NCBI RefSeq assembly: GCF_047654785.1
Contig: NZ_JASGKQ010000001.1
Location: forward strand, 744,001 to 808,000
Length of the DNA: 64,000 nt
Direction of reading: 5' to 3'
Source of the DNA: Pelomonas sp047654785
GTDB lineage: Bacteria > Pseudomonadota > Gammaproteobacteria > Burkholderiales > Burkholderiaceae_C
Under the pieces are notes generated by a model. That model did not search any database, was not told the origin of the DNA, and was given only the letters and a program-made list of their open reading frames with translations. The position numbers were made by a program, and so were the translations under genes. Shown here piece by piece: positions 55,650 through 63,959 of the stretch (within the stretch, counting starts at the first letter, position 1; every line of letters starts with the position of its first letter).

Positions 55650-57695
55650 TCAGCGCACCCGCATGCCCGGCTGCGCGCCGGCGTGGGGCTCCAGCACGAA
55701 GAGGCCGGGGTGGGCCTTCTCGTCGCCGTGGCTGGCCGCCAGCACCATGCCTTCGCTGACGCCGAACTTCATCTTGCGCGGCGCGAGGTTGGCGACGAGG
55801 ACGGTGAGCTTGCCTTCGAGGTCTTCCGGCTTGTAGGCGCTCTTGATGCCGCTGAAGACGTTGCGCATGCGGCCTTCACCGGCGTCCAGCGTCAGGCGCA
55901 GCAGCTTGTCCGAGCCCTCGACGGGCTCGGCCTTGACGATCCTGGCGATGCGCAGGTCCACCTTGGCGAAGTCGTCGATCTTGATCTCGGCGGCGATGTC
56001 CTCGCCGCCGGGCGTCACCTTGATGGGCGCGGGCGCCTCGAACAGCTGTTCGACCCGGGCGAGGTCCACGCGCTGCATCAGGTGCTGGTAGGCGCCGATC
56101 TGGTGCGTGCCCAGCGCGCGGGCGGCATCGCGCCACTGCAGCGGCTCGATCTTCAGGAAGGCCTCGACCTGCGTGGCCAGTGCCGGCAGCACCGGCTTGA
56201 GGTAGATCGTCAGCAGCCGGAAGGCCTCGATGCAGACGCTGCAGACCTCGTGCAGCGCGGCGTCCATGCCGTCCTGCCGGGCCAGCTCCCAGGGCTTGTG
56301 CTGGTCGACGAACTCGTTGACCTTGTCGGCCAGCGCCATGATCTCGCGCAGCGCCTTGCCGAACTCGCGGGTTTCGTATAGCTCGGCGATCGCGCCGCTG
56401 TCCACGCGCAGCGCATCCAGCAGTTCGCGGCCTTGCGCGCCCAGGTCGGCGCTCAGGCGGCCGTCGAAGCGCTTGGCCAGGAAGCCGGCCGCGCGCGAGG
56501 CGATGTTGACGTACTTGCCGACCAGGTCGCTGTTGACGCGGGCCGCGAAGTCCTCGGGGTTGAAGTCGATGTCCTCGACCTTGTTGTTCAGCTTGGCGGC
56601 GATGTAGTAGCGCAGCCATTCGGCGTTCAGGCCCAGGCTCAGATACTTGAGCGGGTCCAGCCCGGTGCCGCGGCTCTTGCTCATCTTCTCGCCGCCGTTG
56701 ACGGTCATGAAGCCGTGCACGAACACGTGGTTGGGCGTCTTGCGGCCGCTGAAGTGCAGCATCGCCGGCCAGAACAGCGTGTGGAAATAGGTGATGTCCT
56801 TGCCGATGAAGTGCACCTGCTCGACGGCGGGGTCGGCCATGAAGGCGTCGAAGTCGCGGCCCGTCTTGGCGAAGTAGTTCTTCAGCGACGCGAGGTAGCC
56901 GATCGGCGCGTCCAGCCAGACGTAGAAATACTTGCCCGGCGCGTCCGGGATCTCGATGCCGAAATAGGGCGCGTCGCGGCTGATGTCCCAGTCGCTCAGG
57001 CGGTTGTTGCCGTCCTCGTCGGGCTCGAACCACTCGCGGATCTTGTTCAGCACCTCGGGCTGCAGGCGGCCGGGCTCCTGCGTCCAGCGCGTCAGGAAGT
57101 CCACGCAGCGCGGGTCGCTGAGCTTGAAGAAGTAGTGCTCGCTGCTCCTCAGCACCGGCGTCGCGCCGGACAGCACCGAGTAGGGGTGCTTCAGGTCGGT
57201 GGGCGCGTAGACGGCGCTGCAGACCTCGCAGGAGTCGCCGTACTGGTCCTTGGCGGCGCACTTGGGGCACTCGCCCTTGATGAAGCGGTCCGGCAGGAAC
57301 ATCGCCTTGTCCGGGTCGAAGAACTGCTCGATGGTCTTGGTGGCGATCAGTTCGTTGCGGCGCAGCGCGAGGTAGATGGCGCGGGAGAGCTCGTGGTTCT
57401 CCGGGCCGTCCGTCGAGTGCCAGTTGTCGAAGCTGATGTGGAAGCCGTCCAGGTACTGCCGGCGGCCGGCGGCGATGCCGGCGACGAAGTCCTGCGGCGT
57501 CATCCCGGCCTTCTCGGCCGCGATCATGATCGGCGCGCCGTGGGCGTCGTCCGCGCCGACGAAGTGCACCTGCGCGCCCGCCATGCGCTGGTAGCGGACC
57601 CAGATGTCGGCCTGGGTGTACTCCATGATGTGGCCGATGTGGAAACCGGCGTTCGCATAGGGGAGGGCGGTGGTGACGAAGAGCTGGCGGGGCAT
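55650..57695 (-). CDS. metG: Methionyl-tRNA synthetase
   Basis: Charges tRNA-Met. 681 residues: HIGH-type motif FHIGHIMEY near residue 18, a zinc knuckle (CPKCAAKDQYGDSCEVC), KMSKS loop (GGEKMSKSRGTGL) and a C-terminal EMAP/Trbp111-like tRNA-binding domain (KVDLRIARIVKAEPVEGSDKLLRLTLD). The full-length, dimeric form. Confidence 0.98.
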   Translation of the reverse strand: MPRQLFVTTALPYANAGFHIGHIMEYTQADIWVRYQRMAGAQVHFVGADDAHGAPIMIAAEKAGMTPQDFVAGIAAGRRQYLDGFHISFDNWHSTDGPENHELSRAIYLALRRNELIATKTIEQFFDPDKAMFLPDRFIKGECPKCAAKDQYGDSCEVCSAVYAPTDLKHPYSVLSGATPVLRSSEHYFFKLSDPRCVDFLTRWTQEPGRLQPEVLNKIREWFEPDEDGNNRLSDWDISRDAPYFGIEIPDAPGKYFYVWLDAPIGYLASLKNYFAKTGRDFDAFMADPAVEQVHFIGKDITYFHTLFWPAMLHFSGRKTPNHVFVHGFMTVNGGEKMSKSRGTGLDPLKYLSLGLNAEWLRYYIAAKLNNKVEDIDFNPEDFAARVNSDLVGKYVNIASRAAGFLAKRFDGRLSADLGAQGRELLDALRVDSGAIAELYETREFGKALREIMALADKVNEFVDQHKPWELARQDGMDAALHEVCSVCIEAFRLLTIYLKPVLPALATQVEAFLKIEPLQWRDAARALGTHQIGAYQHLMQRVDLARVEQLFEAPAPIKVTPGGEDIAAEIKIDDFAKVDLRIARIVKAEPVEGSDKLLRLTLDAGEGRMRNVFSGIKSAYKPEDLEGKLTVLVANLAPRKMKFGVSEGMVLAASHGDEKAHPGLFVLEPHAGAQPGMRVR

Positions 57696-57731
57696 GGAAG
57701 CGGCTGCGGCGGAGCGGGAAAACCGGCGATT

Positions 57732-57911
57732 TTAGGTTTGCGGCTCGGCCGCGTCGGCCGGCGGCGCGTCGGCCTCGCCCTCGGGCGGCGGCTCGGCGGT
57801 GTCGGCGGCGTCCGGCTTGCCGCTCAGCTTGCGCTGGCGCTTTTCCTCGGCCTTGCGTTTCTTGGCCAGCTCGCGCTGGCGTTTCTCGTAGCTGTAGTTG
57901 GGCGTGGCCAA
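57732..57911 (-). CDS. Small basic/acidic protein upstream of metG
   Basis: 59 residues from a TTG at 57911, supported by AGGAGA seven bases before it. N-terminal half is Lys/Arg-rich (ATPNYSYEKRQRELAKKRKAEEKRQRK), the C-terminal half Asp/Glu/Ala/Pro-rich (disordered). Similar small proteins are found in many Burkholderiales; function unknown. It is 36 bases from metG and may share its transcript. Confidence 0.72.
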   Translation of the reverse strand: MATPNYSYEKRQRELAKKRKAEEKRQRKLSGKPDAADTAEPPPEGEADAPPADAAEPQT

Positions 57912-58503
57912 GGGCGGTTCTCCTGGGAGCGCCCGCCAGTTGCGGGCGGGTCGAATGTAACCGGGCGCCCCGCGCCTGCCGTGCGCGCACTTGGCACCGA
58001 AAGCTACAGACCGCCTCAAGGAAGCCGGCTAAGTCACTGATTCGTAAGAATTCGCCAAGCTATCCACCGAGTCTGTGGAAAACTTTGTGGAGAACCCCCC
58101 GCCATCGCCGCCAAGCCCTTGTGTGATGCGGCTCTGCTTAGGTTGCCCATTTTTTGAGCAACCGGGTCGTTGCTATATGAATCAACAACTTAGCGGCTGG
58201 GTGGCGCTGCCCCACGGCAATCGGGGGCGGGCCCGCCAAAACACTTGACGTTTGCCGGAGATGGGGATAAGTCAAGCCGCGACGGCCGCATGTCACGCCT
58301 CTGGAGGACAGCGCGAGGCGGTTTCGGGCCGTTTTGGGCCGGCTGGCGGCCGATTTGTCCCCGCGAACTGTGGACAACTCTGTGGGCCGGCTGCCGACAG
58401 CGGCGCTAAGTGCTTGATCGGCCGCCGCCGGGCCTGGGCTGCCTGTTTTTGAGGCGGCCGTGCCGGCTAAACTCGCGGCCTTTTGAACGGGCGGCAGCGG
58501 GGC
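57912..58503. other. 592-bp intergenic region with DnaA-box-like cluster
   Basis: No convincing gene. It contains several 9-mers close to the DnaA box (described separately), a GGTTGC/GCAACC hairpin (58141-58163) with a T-rich loop, an AT-rich patch at 58150-58195 that is rare for this genome, and an inverted CTTGAC/GTCAAG pair (58244-58276) over a TTGACG element. A short minus-strand open frame (58138-58377) has no family signs. Confidence 0.6.
58061..58377. promoter_or_regulatory. DnaA-box-like 9-mer cluster
   Basis: TGTGGAAAA (58074-58082, complement TTTTCCACA, fits TTWTNCACA), TGTGGAGAA (58086-58094), TGGGGATAA (58262-58270, complement TTATCCCCA, one mismatch to TTATCCACA) and TGTGGACAA (58369-58377), plus TATCCACC at 58061. 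The first two are 12 bases apart in the same direction. Confidence 0.45.
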
Positions 58504-59322
58504 ATGACGGAGACGACCAGGGACAGCGGCGGGCGCGGCAGGGGCGCGTCACGCGCCGGCACCTTCGAGCTGAAGTCGCGCCGCTTCAGCCTGCTGGGCC
58601 TGGTGCTGCACAGCGCCGACATGGCGGAGATCGCCGCCGACTGGGCGCAGCGCGCCGGCGCCGGCGGCTTCGAGCACGAGCCGGTCGTCATCGACCTGGG
58701 CCAGCTGCCGCGGCCCGTGGCGCCGGCCGACAGCCAGGCCCCGCTCGCGCTGGACGGCCCGCCGCCGCTGGACCTGCGCGCCCTGGTCGCGCTGCTGCGC
58801 GCCAGCCAGCTGCAGCCGGTGGCCGTGGCCGGCGCCACGCCCGATGAGCTGGCGCTGGCGCACGAGCTGGGCCTGGCCGACGCGGCTGACGAGCCCATCG
58901 GCGCCGAGCCGCGCGCCGCCGCCGCGCCGGTGGAGGTGGTGCGCGAGGTCGTCGTCGAGAAGCTGGTCGAGCGCCCCGCCGCGCCCGCGCCGACGCTGGT
59001 GGTGGACAAGCCGCTGCGCTCCGGCCAGCAGGTCTACGCCAAGGGCGGCGACCTGGTCGTGCTGGCGGTGGTCAGCCACGGCGCCGAGGTGATCGCCGAC
59101 GGCAGCATCCACGTCTATGCGCCGCTGCGCGGCAAGGCCATCGCCGGTGCGCGCGGCGACACCTCGGCCCGTATCTACACGCAGAGCCTGGAGGCCGAAC
59201 TGCTGGCCATCGCCGGCATCTACCGCACGGCCGAGAACCCGTTGCCGGCCGACGTGGCGGGCAAGCCGGCCCAGGTGCAACTCCAGGGCGAGAAGCTGCT
59301 GCTGCAGCCGCTCACCGCCTGA
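58504..59322 (+). CDS. minC: Septum site-determining protein MinC
   Basis: Inhibits FtsZ polymerisation away from mid-cell. 272 residues: N-terminal FtsZ-interacting domain (FELKSRRFSLLGLVLHSADM, about 26-135), an Ala/Pro/Val linker, and the C-terminal beta-helix domain (LRSGQQVYAKGGDLVVLAVVSHGAEVIADGSIHVYAPLRGKAIAGARGD) that binds MinD and dimerises. The ATG at 58504 follows GCAGCGGGG. First gene of minCDE. Confidence 0.95.
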   Translation: MTETTRDSGGRGRGASRAGTFELKSRRFSLLGLVLHSADMAEIAADWAQRAGAGGFEHEPVVIDLGQLPRPVAPADSQAPLALDGPPPLDLRALVALLRASQLQPVAVAGATPDELALAHELGLADAADEPIGAEPRAAAAPVEVVREVVVEKLVERPAAPAPTLVVDKPLRSGQQVYAKGGDLVVLAVVSHGAEVIADGSIHVYAPLRGKAIAGARGDTSARIYTQSLEAELLAIAGIYRTAENPLPADVAGKPAQVQLQGEKLLLQPLTA

Positions 59323-59349
59323 ACCGCATTCAACGCAAGGAAACACCAG

Positions 59350-60165
59350 ATGACCAAGATCGTCGTCGTCACCTCCGGCAAGGGCGGGGTCGGCAAGACC
59401 ACCACCAGCGCGAGCTTCGCCACCGGCCTGGCCATGCGCGGCTACAAGACCTGCGTCATCGACTTCGACGTGGGCCTGCGCAACCTCGACCTCATCATGG
59501 GCGTGGAGCGCCGCGTCGTGTACGACCTCATCAACGTCGTCAACGACGAGATCAAGCTCACGCAGGCGCTCATCAAGGACAAGCAGCTCGACAAGCTCTA
59601 CATCCTGGCCGCCTCGCAGACGCGCGACAAGGACGCGCTGAAGCAGGAGGGCGTCGAGCGCGTGCTGAACGAGCTGAAGGAGATGGAGTTCGACTACATC
59701 GTCTGCGACTCGCCGGCCGGCATCGAGACCGGCGCGCTGATGGCGATGCACTACGCCGACGAGGCGCTGGTCGTGACCAACCCCGAGGTCTCCTCGGTGC
59801 GCGACAGCGACCGCATCCTCGGCATGCTGTCCAGCAAGACCAAGCGCGCGATCGAGGGCGGCGAGCCCGTCAAGGAGCACCTGCTCATCACGCGCTACAA
59901 CCCGAACCGCGTCGAGGGCGGCCAGATGCTGAGCCTGGACGACATCCACGAGATCCTGCGCACGCCGCTGATCGGCGTCATCCCGGAGAGCGAGAGCGTG
60001 CTGCAGGCGTCCAACCAGGGTCTGCCGGCCATCCACATGCAGGGCTCGGACGTGGCCGAGGCCTACAAGGACGTGGTCGCGCGCTTCCTCGGCGAGGACA
60101 AGCCCATGCGCTTCACCGAGGCCGTGAAGCAGAGCTGGTTCAAGCGCGTCTTCGGCGGCAAGTGA
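59350..60165 (+). CDS. minD: Septum site-determining ATPase MinD
   Basis: Membrane-cycling ParA/Mrp-type ATPase. 271 residues with deviant Walker A GKGGVGKTT, DFDVGLRNLDLIMG, switch VCDSPAGIETGA and the C-terminal amphipathic membrane anchor (VKQSWFKRVFGGK). 27 bases after minC, preceded by CAAGGA. Confidence 0.98.
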   Translation: MTKIVVVTSGKGGVGKTTTSASFATGLAMRGYKTCVIDFDVGLRNLDLIMGVERRVVYDLINVVNDEIKLTQALIKDKQLDKLYILAASQTRDKDALKQEGVERVLNELKEMEFDYIVCDSPAGIETGALMAMHYADEALVVTNPEVSSVRDSDRILGMLSSKTKRAIEGGEPVKEHLLITRYNPNRVEGGQMLSLDDIHEILRTPLIGVIPESESVLQASNQGLPAIHMQGSDVAEAYKDVVARFLGEDKPMRFTEAVKQSWFKRVFGGK

Positions 60166-60178
60166 GCGGAGGCCTGCG

Positions 60179-60445
60179 ATGGGATTCCTGAACTTTTTCC
60201 TCGGCGAAAAGAAGAGCACCGCCAGCGTCGCCAAGGAGCGGCTGCAGCTCATCCTCGCGCACGAGCGCAACGGCCGCAGCAGCAGCCCCGACTACCTGCC
60301 GCAGCTGCAGCGCGAGCTGGTGGACGTCATCAGCAAATACGTGTCCATCAACCCGGACGACATCAAGGTCCACATGGAGCGCCAGGGCGACCTGGAGGTG
60401 CTGGAAGTGAAGATCGAGCTGCCGGAAACGGCGGCCGGCCGCTGA
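60179..60445 (+). CDS. minE: Cell division topological specificity factor MinE
   Basis: 88 residues. N-terminal MinD-activating region (FLNFFLGEKKSTASVAKERLQLILAHER) and a C-terminal topology domain (YLPQLQRELVDVISKYVSINPDDIKV). 13 bases after minD with GGAGG upstream. Confidence 0.97.
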   Translation: MGFLNFFLGEKKSTASVAKERLQLILAHERNGRSSSPDYLPQLQRELVDVISKYVSINPDDIKVHMERQGDLEVLEVKIELPETAAGR

Positions 60446-60561
60446 CTGCGGCCTCGTCAGGCGGCGGCAAGCCGCAGCATTGGCCGCACAAGCCAATGAA
60501 CAAAACCCAGGGAGGAGCGATGAGGAAGACAAAGACGAGCCGCTTGAGCGGCGCCTTGTGC

Positions 60562-60569
60562 GTGGCCGC
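60562..60569. repeat. 8-bp target duplication, left copy
   Basis: GTGGCCGC, repeated at 62954-62961; 8 bp is the usual IS66 target duplication. Confidence 0.93.
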
Positions 60570-60646
60570 GTATGCGTCCGGCAAAGGCATCTTGAACCAG
60601 CAGTCGCCTACGACAAGGATGCTGTCCACATCACTGAGGTGGACGC

Positions 60647-60994
60647 ATGACAAGCGAGAAGAAAACGCGGCGGCGATACAGCGCGACGAAGCGGGCGCTG
60701 GTGCTGGCCGAATGCGCAGAGCCAGGCGCATCGGTGGCCCAGGTAGCGCTGGCTCATGGCATCAATGCCAACGTCGTTCATCGCTGGAGGCAGCTCTCTC
60801 GCAGCGGCTCGCACGAGGGGCTCGCGGTGACGAGCGAGTTCGTTGCACTGCCGCTTCCCGGCCTGGCTGCACCTGCTGCGGCACCGGTGGACCTTCGCGT
60901 CGAGCTCAAACGGGGCGCGGTCACCATCACCGTCACATGGCCTCTGAGCGCTGTAGCGGAGCTCGCTGCCTGGACTCGCGAGCTGCTGCGGTGA
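60647..60994 (+). CDS. tnpA: IS66 accessory protein TnpA
   Basis: 115 residues. N-terminal helix-turn-helix of IS3/IS911 type (YSATKRALVLAECAEPGASVAQVALAHGINANVVHRWRQL) for DNA binding; the C-terminal part holds LRVELKRGAVTITVTWP. Needed for IS66 transposition along with TnpB. Stop overlaps the TnpB GTG start as GTGA. Confidence 0.92.
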   Translation: MTSEKKTRRRYSATKRALVLAECAEPGASVAQVALAHGINANVVHRWRQLSRSGSHEGLAVTSEFVALPLPGLAAPAAAPVDLRVELKRGAVTITVTWPLSAVAELAAWTRELLR

Positions 60995-61323
60995 TTCGCG
61001 TTGACGCCGTGTGGCTGGCGGTCGAGCCGCTGGACATGCGAGCTGGAACCGAGACTGCGCTCACCCGCGTGGTCAACGTCTTCGGCGCCGCCAGGCCGCA
61101 CCACGCCTACCTCTTCGCCAACCGCCGTGCCAACCGCATGAAGGTCCTCGTGCACGACGGCATCGGCGTGTGGCTCGCTGCTCGCAGGCTCAACAGCGGC
61201 AAGTTCGTTTGGCCCCGGGATGTCGGCGGGACGCTGACGCTCACGACGGAGCAGCTCAATGCGCTCGTCCTCGGCCTGCCGTGGCAGCGCGTCGGCGACG
61301 CCGGCGTCATCACCCTGCTGTAG
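60991..61323 (+). CDS. tnpB: IS66 accessory protein TnpB
   Basis: 110 residues from a GTG start. Matches the IS66 Orf2 family (VWLAVEPLDMRAGTETAL, PHHAYLFANRRANRMKVLVHDGIGVWLAARRLNSGKFVWP). Function in transposition not defined. Confidence 0.94.
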   Translation: MIRVDAVWLAVEPLDMRAGTETALTRVVNVFGAARPHHAYLFANRRANRMKVLVHDGIGVWLAARRLNSGKFVWPRDVGGTLTLTTEQLNALVLGLPWQRVGDAGVITLL

Positions 61324-61383
61324 ACAGCAATTGCGGCATCCACGGATGGCGCGGGAGCGCTGTCGTCGGCACGATCAATCCCC

Positions 61384-62913
61384 GTGATCGCTGCTGACCC
61401 CCTCGACACCGCCGAACCTGAGCAACTGCGTCAGATGCTGCGCGCGGCACGCGCCGAGTTGGCCTTCAAGCAGGCCTTCATCGACAAGCTGATCCACGAG
61501 AACGCGGTCCTCAAGCGACTGAAGTTTGCGGCGCAGAGCGAGGCCTACACGCCGGAGCAGAAGAGCCTGCTCGACGAGACGTTCGACATGGACCTGGCGG
61601 CGGTGGCGCGCGAGATTGAGGACGCCCAGCCCCACAAGCCTGACGGCGAGAAGCGCCAGCCCAAGCGGGCCCCGCTGCCGGCTCACCTGCCGCGCCACGA
61701 TGTACATCACGAACCGGCCAGCACGACGTGCAAGTGCGGCTGCACGATGAAGCGCATCGGCCAGGACATCAGCGAGAAGCTGGACTACACCCCGGGCGTC
61801 TTCACGGTCGAGCGCCACGTCCGGGGCAAGTGGGTCTGCGCGCAGTGCGAGACGTTGATGCAGGCGCCCATGGACCCGCACATCATCGACAAGGGCATCC
61901 CCACGACACGGCTGCTCGCTCAGGTGCTGGTGGCCAAGTACCTCGACCACCTCCCGCTGTACCGCCAGGAAGCCATCTTCGAACGCGCTGGCATGGCCAT
62001 CGCGCGGTCGACCCTCGCGCAGTGGGTCGGCGAATGCGGCGTGCAGCTGCAGCCGCTGGTGGACGCGCTGACAGCGGAGCTGCTGAAGGCCCCGGTGCTG
62101 CATGCCGACGAAACACCAGTGCCGATGCTCAGGCCTGGCAAGGGCAAGACTCACCGAGCCTACATGTGGAGCTGGTGCACGACGCAGTTCCACGACGTCA
62201 GAGCGGTGGTCTTCAACTTCGCCGAGACCCGCGGTGGTCAGAACGCGCGGGACTTCTTGCAGCTCGGCACGGATACCAGTTGGAAGGGCAGCTTGGTGGT
62301 GGACGACTTCAGCGGCTACAAGCAGTGCTTCGACATGGGCGTAACCGAGGTCGGTTGCATGGCCCACGCGCGACGCAAGTTCCACGAGCTCTGGGCCAAC
62401 CACCAGAGCAAGGTGGGCGAGCAGGCGCTGAAGTTCTTCCAGACGCTGTACGACGTCGAGCGCGACGCTGCAGACCTGAACGCAGACGACCGGCGAGCCC
62501 TGCGACTTGAGAGAGCCAAGCCTGTCGCCGATGCGCTCAAACAGTGGCTCGACGAGCACCGGCAGAAGGTGCCGGACGGCTCAGCCACTGCGAAGGCCCT
62601 CGACTACAGCCGACGACGCTGGGAAGCGCTAACGCGCTACCTGAACGACGGGCGCCTGCCCATCGACAACAACTGGGTAGAAAACCAGATCAGACCCATC
62701 GCTCTGGGCAGGTCCAACTGGCTCTTCGCCGGCAGCCTGCGCGCCGGCAAGCGGGCTGCGGCCGTCATGAGCCTGCTGCACTCGGCACGCATCAATGGGC
62801 ACGACCCGTATGCGTATCTACGCGACGTGCTCGAGCGCCTGCCACTGCAGCCGGCCAGCCGGATCGACGAGCTCTTGCCGCATCGCTGGACCGTGACGCC
62901 AGCACACGGCTGA
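61384..62913 (+). CDS. tnpC: IS66 transposase TnpC
   Basis: 509 residues from a GTG. A leucine-zipper-like N-terminus (FKQAFIDKLIHENAVLKRL), a zinc-finger-like cluster (CKCGCTMKR...VCAQCE), and the DDE catalytic core: HADETPVPML, VVDDFSGYKQC and NNWVENQIRPIALGRSNW. Full-length for the family, with no stop or frame break, so the element may still be active. Confidence 0.95.
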   Translation: MIAADPLDTAEPEQLRQMLRAARAELAFKQAFIDKLIHENAVLKRLKFAAQSEAYTPEQKSLLDETFDMDLAAVAREIEDAQPHKPDGEKRQPKRAPLPAHLPRHDVHHEPASTTCKCGCTMKRIGQDISEKLDYTPGVFTVERHVRGKWVCAQCETLMQAPMDPHIIDKGIPTTRLLAQVLVAKYLDHLPLYRQEAIFERAGMAIARSTLAQWVGECGVQLQPLVDALTAELLKAPVLHADETPVPMLRPGKGKTHRAYMWSWCTTQFHDVRAVVFNFAETRGGQNARDFLQLGTDTSWKGSLVVDDFSGYKQCFDMGVTEVGCMAHARRKFHELWANHQSKVGEQALKFFQTLYDVERDAADLNADDRRALRLERAKPVADALKQWLDEHRQKVPDGSATAKALDYSRRRWEALTRYLNDGRLPIDNNWVENQIRPIALGRSNWLFAGSLRAGKRAAAVMSLLHSARINGHDPYAYLRDVLERLPLQPASRIDELLPHRWTVTPAHG

Positions 62914-62953
62914 CAGAACTTCCGCCGTCAAGACGGGTTCACCGTCCGCTTAC

Positions 62954-62961
62954 GTGGCCGC
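62954..62961. repeat. 8-bp target duplication, right copy
   Basis: GTGGCCGC, identical to 60562-60569, immediately after the IS66 right end. Confidence 0.93.
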
Positions 62962-63716
62962 GACGCTGGCTGCTTGCGGTGGTGGCGGCAGTGCCGGCAC
63001 CGCAGCGCCGGAGGCGGCAGCCAAGCCCGTGGCCGTGGGTTTGAGCGGTGTCAAGCTGCCGACGGTCTCGGGCGAGCGCATGATCGGCAACCAATTCGGC
63101 GCGGCACTGCCGCAGGCCGACATCGAGGCCGACGTCACGGGAGACCTGGCGACGCTGAGCGGCAAGCAGGTCTACGTGGTCGTCAACGATCCGAACGGCA
63201 TCTTCAACAATGCGGTGCTGATACCGGACTCATCGACGCATTACAGGCTGAGGCTCTTCTACGAAAGCGCCACGTACGGCGCGACCGATTACGACATGCC
63301 CGTGGGCGATTTCAAGTCGTCGGTCCAGGTGTCCGTCTGCCTTGACGCGAAGTGCAACCAGCCTTTCGCGGGTACACCCATCCTGATGCCCTACAGCTAC
63401 AAGGTGGAACCGGGGTTGAGAGTGCAGGGCTTTGGTCCGGGTCTTGCGCCGTATGCGCTGAGCGGTACGCCTGCCACGGCCGTGGTCAAGGACTTGCCAG
63501 TGACGCTGCCGCCGCGGACGACCCACTGGCACATCGAGGACAACGGCGGCAACGGCGGCGTCAAGTTCACCGCCGTGGGGCCCTCCACGCTGCGCATCGA
63601 GGGCCAGGCCGTGGCTGCGGGGAGCTACTACGGCAACTTCATCCTCCGCGCTACCGGAACGACGTCCAGCGGCGCGGCCGCCGAGTTCCTGACCTCGGGG
63701 GCGGTGGCCTACGAGG

Positions 63717-63959
63717 TCAAGTAGCCGTCCGTGCGCTGCGCGCCTGCTCGCGGCGCATGAACAGGTAAAGGCTCTCGACCTTCGCGCGCGCCCATGGCGT
63801 CTTGCGCAGGAACTTCAGGCTCGACGCCACGCTGGGATCGATGCGAAAGCATTTGATCTCGATGCGCCGGCCCAGTTCGGCCCAGCCGAAATGCTCGACC
63901 AGCGCGGTCACGATGGCCTCGAGCGTGAGGCCGTGCAGGGGATCGTTGTGGCCGTTCAT
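63717..63959 (-). CDS. VF530 family (DUF2132) small DNA-binding-type protein
   Basis: 80 residues: HNDPLHGLTLEAIVTALVEHFGWAELGRRIEIKCFRIDPSVASSLKFLRKTPWARAKVESLYLFM matches the VF530 family, a four-helix fold proposed to bind DNA. Its 3' end overlaps the disrupted lipoprotein gene by 8 bases (convergent). Its start overlaps the stop of a partial gene (63956-64000) as ATGA. Confidence 0.9.
   Translation of the reverse strand: MNGHNDPLHGLTLEAIVTALVEHFGWAELGRRIEIKCFRIDPSVASSLKFLRKTPWARAKVESLYLFMRREQARSARTAT

Larger units (their letters stand above)
60570..62953 (+). mobile_element. IS66-family insertion sequence
   Basis: 2384 bp, bounded by 8-bp direct repeats. Left end GTATGCGTCCGGCAAAGGCA, right end (complement) GTAAGCGGACGGTGAACCCG; the two ends match at 18 of the first 26 positions and begin with GTA as in IS66. 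Three genes in the order tnpA, tnpB, tnpC are present and intact. Confidence 0.94.
60520..63724 (+). pseudogene. Lipoprotein gene split by IS66 insertion
   Basis: An intact ribosome-binding site GGAGGAG (60511-60517) precedes ATG at 60520, which encodes MRKTKTSRLSGALCV; the reading frame stops being homologous at 60570 where an IS begins. The frame resumes at 62954 with VAATLAACGGGG and runs to 63724. Removing the IS and one 8-bp duplication gives a continuous 270-residue lipoprotein with a standard lipobox LAAC; the insertion is inside the signal peptide. The body is a secreted beta-type protein (VYVVVNDPNGIFNNAVLIP, SVQVSVCLDAKCNQPFAG, THWHIEDNGGNGGVKF, YYGNFILRATG) of unknown role, probably surface or periplasmic. 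It is not expected to be made or exported now. Confidence 0.88.

Noticed and set aside
58138..58377. 79-codon minus-strand frame before minC
   Set aside because: No ribosome-binding site or family sign, and it crosses the hairpin and the DnaA-box-like cluster.
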